Source: Salinibacter altiplanensis (GTDB taxonomy: Bacteria; Bacteroidota; Rhodothermia; Rhodothermales; Salinibacteraceae). From it: 64,000 nucleotides of DNA. The position numbers and the translations under genes were made by a program. The stretch is taken from the NCBI RefSeq assembly GCF_002894645.1, contig NZ_NCQY01000023.1, forward strand, positions 204,789 through 268,788, written 5' to 3'. Shown in pieces: positions 1-8,794 of the stretch. The notes beneath the pieces were generated by a model that made no database searches, was not told the origin of the DNA, and saw only the letters and a program-made list of their open reading frames with translations. Positions within the stretch are counted from its first letter, which is position 1; each line of letters opens with the position of its first letter.

Positions 1-1
1 C

Positions 2-433
2 CGCGACCAGCAGGCGACGCTCGCCGAGGACGTGACTCAGCGGCTCGACGACGCGACGCAGTCGGTGGAGGAGGCCGTCTCGGACACCCTCAGCGGCACG
101 CTCGGCCAGCTCGGGGTGGCCAGTCGCAGCGAGGTGCGCGACCTGTCCCGGCGCGTAGGGGAGCTGTCGAAGAAGCTGGACGCCCTCTCGGAGATGCTCA
201 CCGCTCAACAGACGGCCGCAGAGGCCGGCGTCTTTCACGTCGCGCCCACCGACGATGGCTGGCACGTCACGGTCGAGGGGACGGACGACCCTGTGGGGAC
301 ATACGGCACGAAGAAGGAAGCCGTGAGTACCGCCCGCACCACAGCCAAGGAGCAGGCCCCCAGCCAACTCGTCGTCCACAAGCAGGATCGCTCGGTCCAG
401 GAGAGCTTCTCGTACGACACGGCCGACGCGTAG
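2..433 (+). CDS. Phasin-like coiled-coil protein with C-terminal DUF2188 domain (5' partial)
   Basis: The frame is open to the left edge, so the N-terminus is probably outside the window; a GTG at 32 is an internal start candidate only. The visible part begins with an amphipathic helical region rich in Ala, Asp and Leu, including a SRSEVRDLSRRVGELSKKLD heptad stretch like that of poly(hydroxyalkanoate) granule-associated phasins. About 55 residues follow with the DUF2188 pattern: WHVTVEG, a YGTKKEAV turn and a final LVVHKQDRSVQESFSYD. DUF2188 proteins are small and of unknown role. Phasin function is inferred from the coil only. No neighbour supports polyhydroxyalkanoate metabolism in the window. 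Confidence 0.6.
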   Translation, partial: RDQQATLAEDVTQRLDDATQSVEEAVSDTLSGTLGQLGVASRSEVRDLSRRVGELSKKLDALSEMLTAQQTAAEAGVFHVAPTDDGWHVTVEGTDDPVGTYGTKKEAVSTARTTAKEQAPSQLVVHKQDRSVQESFSYDTADA

Positions 434-476
434 TCCTCGGCCTGCCGATCCCACCGGCCCGTCCCGACCGTTCCTC

Positions 477-842
477 ATGCACGCCGGAACCCTCCGCGAC
501 AAGCTGGAGCAGTTCGACGAACAGTGGGCCCCCCGCATCATCGCGGCGGTGAACGACCAGCACGTCAAGCTCGCCAAGCTGGCGGGCCCGTTCGACTGGC
601 ACCACCACGACGGTGCGGACGAGTTTTTTCTCGTGCTCCGTGGACGGCTCGTCATCGAGTTCCGGGACGCGGACGATCGTCGGCTCGACGAGGGCGACTT
701 CTGCGTCGTCCCGAGCGGCACCGACCACCGCCCGGTCGCCCCCGAGGGGGAGGCCCACGTCCTGCTCGTCGAGCCCGCCGGGACCCGCAACACCGGACCG
801 CGCGATACCGACCGCACGGTTGAGGATCCCGAATGGATTTGA
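477..842 (+). CDS. Small single-domain cupin protein
   Basis: A 121-residue protein with both cupin motifs. Motif 1 is the WHHHDGADEFFLVLRG segment, with His residues and a Glu that would bind a divalent metal. Motif 2 is GDFCVVPSGTDHRP, with the second-sheet His. This is the usual length for a stand-alone cupin barrel, probably cytoplasmic. Substrate and reaction cannot be deduced because cupins cover isomerases, dioxygenases and sugar binders. It follows the phasin-like gene by 43 bp and its 3' end slightly precedes a DUF6483-like gene, so the three may be co-transcribed. Confidence 0.8.
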   Translation: MHAGTLRDKLEQFDEQWAPRIIAAVNDQHVKLAKLAGPFDWHHHDGADEFFLVLRGRLVIEFRDADDRRLDEGDFCVVPSGTDHRPVAPEGEAHVLLVEPAGTRNTGPRDTDRTVEDPEWI

Positions 843-940
843 GCCAGCGGCCCGGATTGGCGCGGACTCACGAGACGCACGCCGTCGCGCTTCCGAATCG
901 ACGGCCACATGTTTTTCTTTTCCAGAGTGCCCGCCTCGCC

Positions 941-1414
941 ATGATCCAACAGGACGTGCTAATGCGGCAGATCCGCCAGTTCACGAAGGCCATCGCCACG
1001 CTGCTGGGACAGTCGTCCCGCGAGCAGCCCGACGACCTGTTGCGGGGCATCGACGAGGCCTGCCGCACGCACCTCGACGGGCGGGCCGAGGACCTGCGCA
1101 CGCTTCCGCCGGACGCGCTGCTGGAGCTGTGCCACGACAACGACCGGTTCGTGCCGGACGTGGCCCAGACCCTTGCCCGGGCCCTCCACCGGATGGGGGA
1201 AACCTACGCGTACCGGGACGCCGACGAGAAGGCCGGGGCGAGCTTTGCACGGTCGCTCCTCCTCTACCGCCACCTCCTTCAGGATCCGGACGCACCGGTG
1301 TCGTGGCAGGTGGGCACGACGGTCGCGGCCCTTTCGGAGCGGGTGGAGGCGCTTCCCGTCGACGATGCGACGACGGAGGCACTGAAGGCGTTGCGCAACA
1401 ACGGGACCCCCTAG
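941..1414 (+). CDS. DUF6483-like hypothetical protein
   Basis: A 157-residue, mostly helical acidic protein starting at MIQQDVLMRQIRQF. An in-frame upstream start at 833 would add 36 residues of unlikely composition and overlap the cupin gene, so the ATG at 941 is preferred. The N-terminal helix, followed by an LLRGIDEACRTHLDG region and a C-terminal TPR-like helical repeat (GETYAYRDADEKAGASFARSL), resembles the DUF6483 family of small proteins of unknown function. The family assignment is from memory of its pattern. Its stop codon overlaps the stop of the convergent ABC exporter gene through a shared CTAG. Confidence 0.6.
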   Translation: MIQQDVLMRQIRQFTKAIATLLGQSSREQPDDLLRGIDEACRTHLDGRAEDLRTLPPDALLELCHDNDRFVPDVAQTLARALHRMGETYAYRDADEKAGASFARSLLLYRHLLQDPDAPVSWQVGTTVAALSERVEALPVDDATTEALKALRNNGTP

Positions 1415-3216
1415 CCAATCAGCTCTTCGTCTGCCCCACTCGGCTCGCGAAACTGATACGACGCCAGCCGGCGGTACAGCCCGCCCTCCTGCATCAACTC
1501 CGCGTGCGTGCCGCGCTGCACGATGCGGCCGTCGTCGAGCACGAAGAGGCGGTCGGCGGTCTGGACCGTGGAGAACCGGTGCGCGATGATGAAGGTGGTG
1601 CGCCCCTCCATGAGCCGCTCCAGGGCCTCCTGCACGAGGGCCTCCGAGGCGGAGTCGAGCGACGAGGTGGCCTCATCGAGCAGCAGCAGGCGCGCGTCGC
1701 GCAGCAGGGCCCGGGCGATGGCGACGCGCTGGCGCTGCCCGCCACTCAGCTTCACGCCCCGCTCGCCCACCTCGGCGTCGTACCCCTCGGGCAGGTCCAC
1801 GATGAAGTCGTGCGCGTTGGCGGCGCGGGCCGCCTCGGCCACCGCTTCGTCGGACGCGTCGAGCCGCCCGTAGCGGATGTTCTCCCCAATCGTGGCGTTG
1901 AAGAGGTGCACCTCCTGCGACACGGACGCGATCTGTGCCCGGAGGGACCGCCGCGTGACGCGGCGCAGGTCGTGGTCATCGACGAGGACACGCCCCTCCT
2001 GAGGGTCGTAGAAGCGGGGGATCAGGCTCATGAGGGTCGACTTCCCCGCGCCGCTCGGCCCCACGAGGGCGACCGTCTCGCCCGCCGCCACGTCGAGCGA
2101 GAGGTCCTTGAGCACGGGCTGGCCCTCGTCGTAGGCGAAGGTCACGTCGTCGAGGCGCACACGGCCGTCGATCGGCGGCAGGGCGACGGCGTCCGGGGCG
2201 TCGCGGAGGCGGGGCTCGGTGTCGAGCAGGTCGAACAGGCGCTCCGTGGCGCCCGCGGCGCTGTTGAACGTGGAGTAGAGCTGCGACATGCTGCTCACAC
2301 TGCGCGCGATGTTGAAGGCATAAAACACGAACGCCACGAGGTCGCCCTCCGTGAGCCGCCCGGCCAGCACCTCGATGCCGCCGTACCAGAAGATCGCGAC
2401 AAGGGCCGCGAAGAAGAGCAGTCCCACCGTCGACTCGAACAGGGCCGTGACGACCACACGGTAGCGCGCCGTGCCGAAGAGATCTTCCACCGCTTCGTTG
2501 TAACGGTCCACCTCATACTCGGACCGGGCAAACGCCTTGACGACGCGGACGGACGCGAGGGCCTCCTCTGCCACGGCCGTCGTGTCGGCCAGCCGGTCCT
2601 GAATGTCGCGGGCGAGCGCCCGGATCTTGCGCCCGAAGTAGATCGCAAACCCGGTGACGGCCGGCACGATGAGGAAGATGATGAGGCTGAGGCGCCAGTT
2701 GAGCACCACCATGAGCGCCACCGAGCCCACCAGCGAGAGCGACTGGGTTAGGAAGTTTGGCAGCGCGTCCGTCACCGCGCTCCGCACCGAGCCCACGTCG
2801 TTGGTAAGGCGCGAGGTGAGGTCGCCCGTACGGCGGTCGGTAAAGAACCGCAGGCTCTGCCGGTGGAGGTGCCGGTACACCTTCGTCCGCAGGTCCGCCA
2901 CCACGCGCTCCCCGACCCAGCCCAGCAGGTACTTGCCCCCGAAGGCCGCCGCGGAGCGGGCCAGAAACAGCCCGATGAGCACCAGGGTGAGAAGGTCGAG
3001 CAGGGCCCGATTTTCCTCCTGAAACACCGCGTCCACCAGCTCGCGCAGGCCCAGCGGCACGACGAGCGCCACCGCCGCCCCCACCACGGTAAGCACCACG
3101 GCCCCCGCGAGGCGGACCCGGTAGGGCCATCCGAGCCGGAGGATGCGCCGGAGGGATGTCCACAGCCGCGCAGGACGGAGCGACGAGGCGTCAGACGTAG
3201 AATCAGACTCCGGCAT
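1411..3216 (-). CDS. MsbA-type ABC exporter (fused permease and ATPase)
   Basis: A 601-residue half-transporter. Residues about 1-330 form six transmembrane helices of an ABC exporter type 1 fold and about 340-595 form the nucleotide-binding domain. Visible motifs are Walker A GPSGAGKS (near 395), signature [16 protein letters not shown], Walker B LLLLDEATSSLD, and the H-loop IIAHRFST. It would act as a homodimer in the inner membrane, flipping lipid A-core, phospholipid or a drug-like substrate; MsbA is the nearest well-known example but the substrate is not decidable. The ATG at 3216 gives the usual length; open frame upstream of it is proline/arginine-rich leader sequence and is rejected. 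It is convergent with the DUF6483-like gene. Confidence 0.9.
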   Translation of the reverse strand: MPESDSTSDASSLRPARLWTSLRRILRLGWPYRVRLAGAVVLTVVGAAVALVVPLGLRELVDAVFQEENRALLDLLTLVLIGLFLARSAAAFGGKYLLGWVGERVVADLRTKVYRHLHRQSLRFFTDRRTGDLTSRLTNDVGSVRSAVTDALPNFLTQSLSLVGSVALMVVLNWRLSLIIFLIVPAVTGFAIYFGRKIRALARDIQDRLADTTAVAEEALASVRVVKAFARSEYEVDRYNEAVEDLFGTARYRVVVTALFESTVGLLFFAALVAIFWYGGIEVLAGRLTEGDLVAFVFYAFNIARSVSSMSQLYSTFNSAAGATERLFDLLDTEPRLRDAPDAVALPPIDGRVRLDDVTFAYDEGQPVLKDLSLDVAAGETVALVGPSGAGKSTLMSLIPRFYDPQEGRVLVDDHDLRRVTRRSLRAQIASVSQEVHLFNATIGENIRYGRLDASDEAVAEAARAANAHDFIVDLPEGYDAEVGERGVKLSGGQRQRVAIARALLRDARLLLLDEATSSLDSASEALVQEALERLMEGRTTFIIAHRFSTVQTADRLFVLDDGRIVQRGTHAELMQEGGLYRRLASYQFREPSGADEELIG

Positions 3217-3469
3217 GAGCGGCGGGCGTGGATGGTGGATCGGCTGTTTTCCCCTTTGAATCAACCTTCTGCCCGACAGAAGGGATTCGCGGGGGATGTC
3301 CCCGTTTCGGAAAAAGACGAAACCCCGGGCGTCTGCCCGAGGACTTGGCGTCGCGCCGGCACGGCTTCGCCCCGACGCGCCCCGTTCCGCGCAGAGTCGA
3401 GCGCAACAACCACCGGGCCCGTGTGTGAAAAGGGCAGCCTCGCGTCTTCTGCTCACTGCCACTTTGCCC

Positions 3470-3868
3470 ATGCGCGCTTCTACACTGCTGCTACTGCTTC
3501 TCGGGTCGGCCGGGGCCCTCGCGGCCTGCGCCACCACCGCCGGGCCTCTGTTCGACGACAAGCGTGAGTCGTACGTGCAGGAAAATGACCTGTCGGGCAA
3601 AGACAGCGTGCACGTGAGGGAGGGCCGCATCTACCGGGGCATGCCGATCAACCACGCGCTGGCGGCCCTGGGATCGCCCGCCGGCCAGGACACGACGACG
3701 ACCGACGGCGAGACGCGCGTCGAATACACGTACCGGTCGCGCCCCAACGCTTTCGATCCCGGCAATGTGCCTCGGGCGTACGTCTACGCGGAAGAACAGG
3801 CGGTGGTCGACTGGAGAGGCCTCGACAAGATTCCCCGGTTCGACGCGTACTACGAGGGAGGGATGTGA
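3470..3868 (+). CDS. Small lipoprotein, SmpA/BamE-like shape
   Basis: A 132-residue protein with a short hydrophobic signal ending in a lipobox-like LAAC, so a lipid-anchored envelope protein. The mature part contains REGRIYRGMPINHALAALGSP, reminiscent of the helix-turn that opens SmpA/OmlA (BamE) domains (GMPxxEVxxxLGxP), followed by beta strands with VEYTYRSRP and a conserved-looking aromatic tail. The start at 3470 is chosen because it gives a clean signal peptide; the longer frame from 3296 adds basic low-complexity sequence. BamE-like function is a weak inference. It is divergent from the ABC exporter and convergent with the DUF5686 gene. Confidence 0.65.
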   Translation: MRASTLLLLLLGSAGALAACATTAGPLFDDKRESYVQENDLSGKDSVHVREGRIYRGMPINHALAALGSPAGQDTTTTDGETRVEYTYRSRPNAFDPGNVPRAYVYAEEQAVVDWRGLDKIPRFDAYYEGGM

Positions 3869-3875
3869 TCCCGGC

Positions 3876-6425
3876 CTACAAAAATCGCAGCACGCTCACG
3901 CCGAGACTGAGCCCCTCCGCGTCGAGCCGCTTCGTCAGGTCGAGACGAAGAGAATCGTAGAGCAGGCCGTTGACCGACAGCCCAATCTCGTGGTGGGACC
4001 CGTCCGCCTGCCGAACCGCGACGCCGCGCCGGCGGAGGCGCTGCTCGGTGTCGTCGTCGATCCAGGCGCGCCCGTGGCCGCCGTGCACGATGAGTTCGAT
4101 GTCCTGCTCGACCGGCGCCTGCCACCCGAGGAGCTCGAAGGGCACCGTGCGGACGTTGTGCTCCCAGAACAGGGCCGCGTGGTGCTCGCCCTGGTACGGG
4201 CGGTCGTCAAGCGTACGGAGCGCGCCGAACGGCGTGTAGGGCTGCGGGCTCGCCTCCACCACCCCGAAGCGCTGCAGGGGCGGGTCCCCGAACGAGGCCC
4301 CCGCGTCGACCCGGAGGTCCAGCGTGTTGGGACGAACGCGGCGCTGGAAGAATGTCTCAAAGCGGGCATCGGCCACCGCCTCCACCCGCGTGAAGTCGAA
4401 GTCGCTCGCCGCCACGTCCGGGTCGCTGTGCTCGACGGTCACCTCGACGCGAGTGATCGGGAATACGCCCAGCAGCCCGCCGTCACCGAGCGTGGCCGTG
4501 AGCGCCCCCGACCGCAGCCAGCCGTCGTCGACCGACGGGTTCGCCGGCTGCGTCACAGACCGGCCGAAGGCATTGTAGTCCGTGGCCTTGCGGACGGAGA
4601 AGTGTCGCTCATTCCGAACTTGGAGCGTGAGGTCCAGCGCAGGATCCGAAATCGTCTGCCGGATGGACACGCGGAGCCGCTCGTTTCCGAAGTAATCGAA
4701 GTAGTCCGGCGCCCCCGCGAGCGTCCAGAGGCTGTTCGAGAGGCGCGCCCAGACGGATCCCATGCGGGCCCGGGCCCGGTAGCGCGGCGCGACGCCGTAG
4801 TGGTAGCGGGCGGACAGGTCCGTGTCGTCCGCCAGCGGCAGGGTGGCCTCGCCCCCGTACGACCACTGCGTGGATCCCGATGGCCCGGTGTTGTAGCCCC
4901 CCTGCCCCGTGACAGCGAGCGGCCCGACCCCGAAGTTGAGCCGGAGGCCAAAGTGTCCCCCCTCCACGCGGTTGTAGCGGAGAATCGGGAATCCTCCCTC
5001 AAAGTCGACGAACGAAGAGCTCCCAGAATCTTCCCCCGCGGCGTCCGTCGTATCGGACGCGGCCGTCTCGTCCGCGTCGCTGCCCCCAAGGCTCAATCCA
5101 TCCTCCTCAACGAGACCGAGGTCCTGGAGCCATCCGTAGAGCCCGCCCGGATCGAACGCATCCTGCACCGTGTCGGTGCTGTCGATCTGCTCGTATGCCG
5201 TCTGCTCGTCCTGCGAGTATGGCACGAACGGGCCGCCCCCCAACGAGTCGGGCTGGGCGTTGGAGAGGGACTGAATGCCCACCGTGCTATCGGCGCGCAT
5301 CGCAATCTCGTCGGTCTCGCCGTCAGCGTCATAGAGCGAATCGGGAAGCGGCACGTTGATCTGATAGTCGCTCAGGCGGCTGACCTGACGAATACGGATG
5401 TCGGAGAGCGAAAAGAGCGCGGAAAACTGCACGTCTAGGTCGCGCCGAGCCCGAAAGTCGACGGGCAGCCAGTACGGCCCGCCGAAGTTGGAGAATTGCT
5501 GCTCGAAGGTGATATTGACCTCTTTCAGCACCCGCGACGTGCTCAGCGAAGTCGTGGGGCGGAGCCGTGCCTCCAGCAGGGCATAGGTGCTGTCGAGCAC
5601 CGTCACCGTCCCCCGGAACGTGGACGAGAGGCGGTTGTCCGGCTCCACCCGGATGAGAAACGCCCGCCGCCCGTCGATGGCACGCGTCGTGTCGAGCGTA
5701 AAGTCGTAGTCGTCGAGCGCGTCGGGGTGAGTGACGCCGATCATCCGGTTTCCGAAGACCTCGACGTTGTCGCGGTACAGGTTGCGGACCGTCGCGGCGG
5801 CCGGGAGGGCCCCGTCGGCGAGGTTTTGAAGGTTGGCCGTGCCGCGCTGGGAGCGCACCACCTCACGAGTCCCCCGCTCCGCGTCCCAGAACGCGGTAGT
5901 CTGGCTCTCGGCAATGGCCGCGATCGTGGTGTCGCTGGCCAGCGCGAAGCGGTTGTAGGCCTGCACCGAGTAGCTCTTCAGCTCCGGCCACCACTCCTGC
6001 TTGCGCTCGATCACGCGCCGCATGATCGTCTCGCCGGGATTTCCGGACCCGGTGACCGTCACCTCGTCCATCTGGACGGTCGACGGCGCCAGGCGAAATA
6101 CCTGGCGGGACTCCGTATCGGCCGTGATTCGGCGCCGGACGGACTCGTAGCCGACGTAGCGCACGACGACGGTGACCGGCAGGCTGTCAAGCGTCAGGGT
6201 GTACCGGCCGTCCGCGTTCGTAATGGTGCCCTCGTACGTGTCCGCGATCCGGAGATTGGCCTGTGGGAGAGGGGCCTGCGTGTCCGCGTCGACCACTCGC
6301 CCGCTCAGGGTGAGGGCCGTCGGGGCTCGTGTGTCCTGTGCGTGCGCCGGCGCGACGACGATCGAAAGCAGGAGGACAGAAAACAGAGCGGCCCAGAGGG
6401 GACGGGAAGAGCTGGGAGGGGACAT
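3876..6425 (-). CDS. DUF5686 outer-membrane protein with carboxypeptidase-like regulatory domain
   Basis: An 849-residue protein. A signal peptide (residues about 1-29, ending AHAQ) is followed by a CarboxypepD_reg-like beta-sandwich (LTLSGRVVDADTQAPLPQANL, about 38-120) and then a large beta-strand-rich region typical of DUF5686. It ends in Leu-Phe-Leu type residues (SVLRFL), a common final strand in outer-membrane barrels. An acidic Ser/Asp-rich loop near 440-470 looks disordered and surface exposed. The family is common in Bacteroidota and its function is unknown. It lies 63 bp downstream of the ATPase of the efflux operon and may be the last gene of that transcript. Confidence 0.85.
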   Translation of the reverse strand: MSPPSSSRPLWAALFSVLLLSIVVAPAHAQDTRAPTALTLSGRVVDADTQAPLPQANLRIADTYEGTITNADGRYTLTLDSLPVTVVVRYVGYESVRRRITADTESRQVFRLAPSTVQMDEVTVTGSGNPGETIMRRVIERKQEWWPELKSYSVQAYNRFALASDTTIAAIAESQTTAFWDAERGTREVVRSQRGTANLQNLADGALPAAATVRNLYRDNVEVFGNRMIGVTHPDALDDYDFTLDTTRAIDGRRAFLIRVEPDNRLSSTFRGTVTVLDSTYALLEARLRPTTSLSTSRVLKEVNITFEQQFSNFGGPYWLPVDFRARRDLDVQFSALFSLSDIRIRQVSRLSDYQINVPLPDSLYDADGETDEIAMRADSTVGIQSLSNAQPDSLGGGPFVPYSQDEQTAYEQIDSTDTVQDAFDPGGLYGWLQDLGLVEEDGLSLGGSDADETAASDTTDAAGEDSGSSSFVDFEGGFPILRYNRVEGGHFGLRLNFGVGPLAVTGQGGYNTGPSGSTQWSYGGEATLPLADDTDLSARYHYGVAPRYRARARMGSVWARLSNSLWTLAGAPDYFDYFGNERLRVSIRQTISDPALDLTLQVRNERHFSVRKATDYNAFGRSVTQPANPSVDDGWLRSGALTATLGDGGLLGVFPITRVEVTVEHSDPDVAASDFDFTRVEAVADARFETFFQRRVRPNTLDLRVDAGASFGDPPLQRFGVVEASPQPYTPFGALRTLDDRPYQGEHHAALFWEHNVRTVPFELLGWQAPVEQDIELIVHGGHGRAWIDDDTEQRLRRRGVAVRQADGSHHEIGLSVNGLLYDSLRLDLTKRLDAEGLSLGVSVLRFL

Positions 6426-6488
6426 GCCAGGACCAATCGATCGTTTACAGAGACTCCATCCGGCCGGAATGCAGATGATTCGCCGTGC

Positions 6489-7253
6489 CTACCCGATTGA
6501 GATATCTGCGCTCGCCAGCACCGGTTCCTCCACGGTCTCTTCTCGCTCCAGCTTTCCGTCCCGGAGGTGGATAACGCGCCGGGCATGGTGGGCGATGACC
6601 TCCTCGTGGGTGACCAGCAGAATGGTGTTGCCCTGCCGGTGAAGGCCTTCCAGGAGCTCCATGATTTCGTCCCCCGTCTCCGTGTCGAGGTTGCCGGTCG
6701 GCTCGTCGGCCAGCAGGAGCGACGGGCGGTTGACGAGGGCACGGGCCGTGGCCACGCGCTGGCGCTGTCCCCCGGACAGCTCATTGGGGCGGTGGTCGAG
6801 CCGGTCGCCGAGCCCCACGCTGCGAAGCGCCTCGGCCGCCCGCTCGCGCCGATCGCGCTTCGACATGCCGGCGTAGATGAGTGGCAACTCGGCGTTGCGC
6901 AGACAGTTGACGCGGGGCAGCAGGTTGAACGTCTGGAAGACAAACCCGATCTCGTGGTTGCGAATCTCCGCGAGCTCATCGTCGGAGAAGGTGCTCACGT
7001 CTTCCCCCCGCAGGTGATAGGTCCCGCTGGTGGGTGTGTCGAGGCAGCCGAGCATGTTCATGAACGTCGACTTGCCGGAGCCGGACGGCCCCATGACGGC
7101 CACGTAGTCGCCCTCTTCGATTGAGAGCGTGACCCCGTCGAGCGCCCACACCTCTTGGGTGCCCATCATGTACTGCTTCTTCAGGTCGGTCACTTCGATG
7201 AGGGCCCGGTCTGGCGCACGGGTCGGAGCCCCATTGGTGGCGAGTGCTTCCAT
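6489..7253 (-). CDS. MacB/LolD-type ABC transporter ATP-binding protein
   Basis: A 254-residue cytoplasmic ATPase. It has Walker [14 protein letters not shown]-loop [10 protein letters not shown], signature [16 protein letters not shown], Walker [12 protein letters not shown] and the switch His in VTHEE. The DEPTGNLD pattern and the long C-terminal stretch ([10 protein letters not shown]) are typical of the MacB/LolD/FtsE group. It is encoded directly after an adaptor, a TolC and two permeases, so it should power that tripartite efflux machine. An N-terminal extension of about 20 residues precedes the domain ([13 protein letters not shown]). Lipoprotein versus drug or siderophore export cannot be separated from sequence alone. 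Confidence 0.93.
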   Translation of the reverse strand: MEALATNGAPTRAPDRALIEVTDLKKQYMMGTQEVWALDGVTLSIEEGDYVAVMGPSGSGKSTFMNMLGCLDTPTSGTYHLRGEDVSTFSDDELAEIRNHEIGFVFQTFNLLPRVNCLRNAELPLIYAGMSKRDRRERAAEALRSVGLGDRLDHRPNELSGGQRQRVATARALVNRPSLLLADEPTGNLDTETGDEIMELLEGLHRQGNTILLVTHEEVIAHHARRVIHLRDGKLEREETVEEPVLASADISIG

Positions 7254-7378
7254 GGCGGTTTCTGGTGTGCTTTGAGCAAAACGGGTTGTGAGGAGGCCAC
7301 TTGTTGGCCCCCGTCCCTGGCGAACACGGAGGGACGGACGGGGCGGTTCGTGGCCTCGCTCTCGTCTGCCGCTCCCTC

Positions 7379-8743
7379 CTACTGGGTCATGGCAATGGTT
7401 TCGCCCGATTGACCTCCTTCTTCACCGGTTCGGATCTTCATGCCCGGCTCCAGATTGCGGCTAATGGCGCTGTACGGCCCGGTGATGACCGTCTCTCCGC
7501 CCTCCAGCCCCGCCTTGATCTCCATGTAGGTGTCGTCGGCGACGCCGGTGTTGACTTCTACCATGCGGGCCGAGTCGCCCTCCGCCACGAACACGACCCG
7601 GCGCAGGTCCTCCGCCGCCTCGCCGTCCTGCCCAGCCGTATCGGCCGGGGCCCCGGAGCGAGCCTCGGCGAAGTCGCGCACCGTCACGGCCTGGATGGGC
7701 ACCGCCACCGCGTCTTCGGCGGTCTCGGTGTAGATGTCGACCGCGCCGCTCATGCCGGGACGGAGGACCGGCGAGCCCCCACCCGTCGGAGGGACTTCGG
7801 GGCGCGCAATGGCTCCCTGCTCTCCGCTCGTAAGGCCAGTATTGGGGTTGTTCAACACGCGGATCGTGACGGGGAAATTGGTCACCTCGTTCTGACTCCC
7901 TTCGTTCTGAATGCGGGCCGAGTTGGCAATTTCCGTGACGGCCCCCTGAAAGGAGCGGTCGGGATGCGCATCGAACTCGATGGTCGCCGAGTCCCGCGAC
8001 GCGACGTTCACCACGTCGCTCTCGTTGACGTCCACCTCCAGCTCCATCTGCCCGAGCCGCGACACCCGCATCATCTCGGTGCCGGCCCGCTGTTGAGTGC
8101 CCACCACGCGCTCGCCCTCCTCCACTTCCAGCCGTGTGATCGTGCCGGCCATCGGGGCGTAGATGCGCGTCTTCTGGAGCTGCTCACGGGCATCCTGCAG
8201 GTCGGCCTGCGTACTCTCGACCCGGAAGCGGGCAGCCTCCAGCTGGGCCACGGCCTGCTCGTACGTGGACTCAGCCTCCTCGAAGTCGCTCGCCGGGACC
8301 ACTTCTTTCTCGTACAGTTCCTTCTGTCGATCGTAGGTGCGGCGCGCCTGCACCGAGTCGGCCCGGCGCTGGGCGAGGGTTGCCTTCGCCTCCGACACCC
8401 CCGCCTGCGCCCGCTCCACACTCGCGCGGTAGTCCTCCGCCTCGAGTCGAGCCAGCAGGTCGCCCTGCTCCACCACGTCGCCCTCCTGTACCGGCAGCTC
8501 CACGATCTCCCCCGGCACGTCGGGACTGATCTCGACCTCGACCTCGGGCTGGGCCCGGCCGAAGGCGGTCACCACCTGGGTGATGGTGCGGCGCTCGGCC
8601 TGCTCCGCCTCCACCGAGAGGCCGCGCTCCCCACCGCCGAACCATCCCAGCTGCCACCCGAGCCCGCCGGCAACGAAAAGAACGAGGAGCAGGCCGCCGC
8701 CTGCGTACAACATGCGATTCGAGGTGCTCTTCGAGGAGGCCAT
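7379..8743 (-). CDS. Periplasmic adaptor (membrane fusion) protein, HlyD/MacA type
   Basis: A 454-residue protein with one N-terminal membrane anchor (about residues 12-32, [17 protein letters not shown]). It shows the lipoyl half-motif [23 protein letters not shown], a long coiled-coil hairpin (about 110-200, with the [21 protein letters not shown] repeat), the returning lipoyl half ([18 protein letters not shown]) and beta-barrel domains. It ends in a flexible acidic tail. It should bridge the two MacB-like permeases and the TolC channel encoded next to it. Inserted loops rich in Gly/Glu after about residue 310 are larger than in E. coli MacA. It lies 125 bp before the ATPase gene and 51 bp after TolC. 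Confidence 0.9.
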   Translation of the reverse strand: MASSKSTSNRMLYAGGGLLLVLFVAGGLGWQLGWFGGGERGLSVEAEQAERRTITQVVTAFGRAQPEVEVEISPDVPGEIVELPVQEGDVVEQGDLLARLEAEDYRASVERAQAGVSEAKATLAQRRADSVQARRTYDRQKELYEKEVVPASDFEEAESTYEQAVAQLEAARFRVESTQADLQDAREQLQKTRIYAPMAGTITRLEVEEGERVVGTQQRAGTEMMRVSRLGQMELEVDVNESDVVNVASRDSATIEFDAHPDRSFQGAVTEIANSARIQNEGSQNEVTNFPVTIRVLNNPNTGLTSGEQGAIARPEVPPTGGGSPVLRPGMSGAVDIYTETAEDAVAVPIQAVTVRDFAEARSGAPADTAGQDGEAAEDLRRVVFVAEGDSARMVEVNTGVADDTYMEIKAGLEGGETVITGPYSAISRNLEPGMKIRTGEEGGQSGETIAMTQ

Positions 8744-8794
8744 GGCGAAGGAATCTGGGGTCTGTGGAGAGATACGACGAGAACGGGGGACGGC

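Noticed and set aside
613-2751. A long plus-strand open frame (over 700 codons) opposite the ABC exporter
   Set aside because: It is composed of Arg/Ala/Gly/Pro-rich sequence with no domain and lies opposite a clear transporter; high-GC codon usage keeps the antisense frame open.
3765-5438. Long plus-strand open frame opposite the DUF5686 gene
   Set aside because: Arg/Val/Pro-rich composition and no family; shadow of the minus-strand gene.
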